From: Flavobacterium sp. N1736
Lineage (GTDB): Bacteria; Bacteroidota; Bacteroidia; Flavobacteriales; Flavobacteriaceae
Direction: 5' to 3'
DNA length: 64,000 nucleotides
NCBI RefSeq assembly: GCF_025947065.1
Contig: NZ_CP109994.1
Span: forward strand, 4,340,001-4,404,000
Position numbers and translations under genes: made by a program. Shown here piece by piece: positions 63,369-64,000 of this stretch. The notes below the pieces were generated by a model, which saw only the letters and a list, made by a program, of their open reading frames with translations, did not search any database and was not told the origin of the DNA. Positions within the stretch are counted from its first letter, which is position 1. The number at the start of each line of letters is the position of its first letter.

Positions 63369-64000
63369 ATGAGCTTTATTCTAAAAAATGTTGATACAGT
63401 TGAGTCTATTTCTAGAGAAGATTTTAAAAAGAACTATTTAGATAAAAGAAACCCTCTAATTATAAAAGGATTAACAAAAGATTGGCCCGCAAGAGACAAA
63501 TGGACAATCGATTATTTTAAGCAAATTGCCGGAGATATTGAAGTAAAATTAGTTGATAATTCAAAAGCAGATCCTAAAAAAGTAATTAATGCCTCAATTG
63601 CCAATATGAAATTTGGCGATTATCTGGATCTAATAAAAAACGAGCCAACACAGCTTCGAATTTTTTTCTTCAATCTTTTTAAACATCGCCCCGAATTAAT
63701 TAATGACGTAAAAATTCCAAAAGAATTAATGGGTGGTTTTATAGAAAGTATGCCCGCCATGTTTTTTGGAGGTTCAAAAGCTATTACCTTTTTGCATTAT
63801 GACATCGATTTACCCCATCTTTTCCACACACATTTTGGAGGAAGAAAACATATTATATTGTTTGATAATAAATGGAAAAAACGACTTTATTGCGTTCCAA
63901 ATACCACGTACGCCTTAGAAGATTACGATGTTGCCAATCCCGATTTTGAAAAATTTCCCGCTCTAAAAGGCGTTGAAGGTTACGAAGTTTTTCTGGAACA
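63369..64000 (+). CDS. Cupin-like (JmjC-type) domain protein, 3' truncated by the window
   Basis: Only the first 210 residues or so are visible; the frame is open to the edge. It begins MSFILKNVDTVESISREDFK. DKRNPLIIKGLTKDWPA resembles the start of cupin_8 proteins (FIH-like Fe(II)/2-oxoglutarate oxygenases), and THFGGRKHIILFDN follows FLHYDIDLPHLFHTHFG, whose H-x-D (HYD) would be the iron-binding pair. The second His ligand would lie near or beyond the edge. It probably hydroxylates a protein or peptide substrate; the target is unknown. Confidence 0.8.
   Translation, partial: MSFILKNVDTVESISREDFKKNYLDKRNPLIIKGLTKDWPARDKWTIDYFKQIAGDIEVKLVDNSKADPKKVINASIANMKFGDYLDLIKNEPTQLRIFFFNLFKHRPELINDVKIPKELMGGFIESMPAMFFGGSKAITFLHYDIDLPHLFHTHFGGRKHIILFDNKWKKRLYCVPNTTYALEDYDVANPDFEKFPALKGVEGYEVFLE

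Noticed and set aside
1..64000. CRISPR array, rRNA operon, insertion sequence, prophage or transposase gene
   Set aside because: No regularly spaced direct repeats, rRNA stretches, transposase, integrase or phage structural motifs were seen on either strand.

Overview
The window is chromosomal DNA from a member of the Bacteroidota, most likely a Flavobacterium close to the F. johnsoniae group. Supporting signs are the low GC content, the lack of Shine-Dalgarno sites, promoter-like TTG-N18..20-TAnnTTTG/TTCG pairs, a Sus-type polysaccharide utilisation locus, a secreted amylase with a type IX secretion (T9SS) C-terminal signal, TonB receptor/DUF4249 lipoprotein pairs, exosortase XrtF and its partner, a short (287 aa) primary sigma factor, a class II HMG-CoA reductase beside a GYDIA-type GHMP kinase, and several palindromic intergenic repeats. 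The genus is inferred from recalled gene content, not from a database search.

Layout. 1-3.5 kb: end of a SusE/SusF-like gene and a GH13 amylase. 3.6-6 kb: a lipoprotein and two AT-rich orphan genes. 6-7.8 kb: an MHS-family transporter and a small membrane protein. 7.8-8.7 kb: a repeat-rich spacer with tRNA-Phe, a GIY-YIG nuclease gene and a second, degenerate copy of the tRNA 3' half plus terminator. 8.75-15 kb: coaX, an outer membrane protein, lptC, a CNNM/CorC protein and PpiD. 15.4-18.2 kb: an orphan gene and two mevalonate-pathway genes. 18.4-25.9 kb: dipeptidyl peptidase IV, two POT peptide transporters and three thioredoxin-fold paralogues, two of which have lost CXXC. 25.9-30.7 kb (minus): surE, a small membrane protein, lpxB, an NlpC/P60 lipoprotein and comEC. 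30.9-35.8 kb: tail-specific protease, a secreted nuclease, rpe and rpoD. 36-43.7 kb (minus): a five-gene outer-membrane operon (unknown exported protein, TonB receptor, two DUF4249 lipoproteins, a macroglobulin-like protein). 43.8-46.3 kb: a helix-turn-helix regulator diverging from two surface-protein genes, bracketed by related hairpins. 46.3-49.5 kb: pnp, rpsO and a GAF-type methionine sulfoxide reductase. 49.6-53.6 kb: XrtF and partner, then a HYC_CC_PP protein, a TonB receptor and an exported HMA protein, which look like a metal-handling set. 53.7-64 kb: DedA, the purH-mreB-mreC-mreD-mrdA-rodA wall-elongation cluster, a MacB/FtsX-type permease and the start of a cupin-like gene.

Most of this is conserved core genome. 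The features most worth a second look are the tRNA-Phe/GIY-YIG duplication, the palindromic repeats, the cysteine-less thioredoxin paralogues, the lipoprotein/orphan trio with an internally duplicated membrane protein, and the regulator island bounded by direct repeats.
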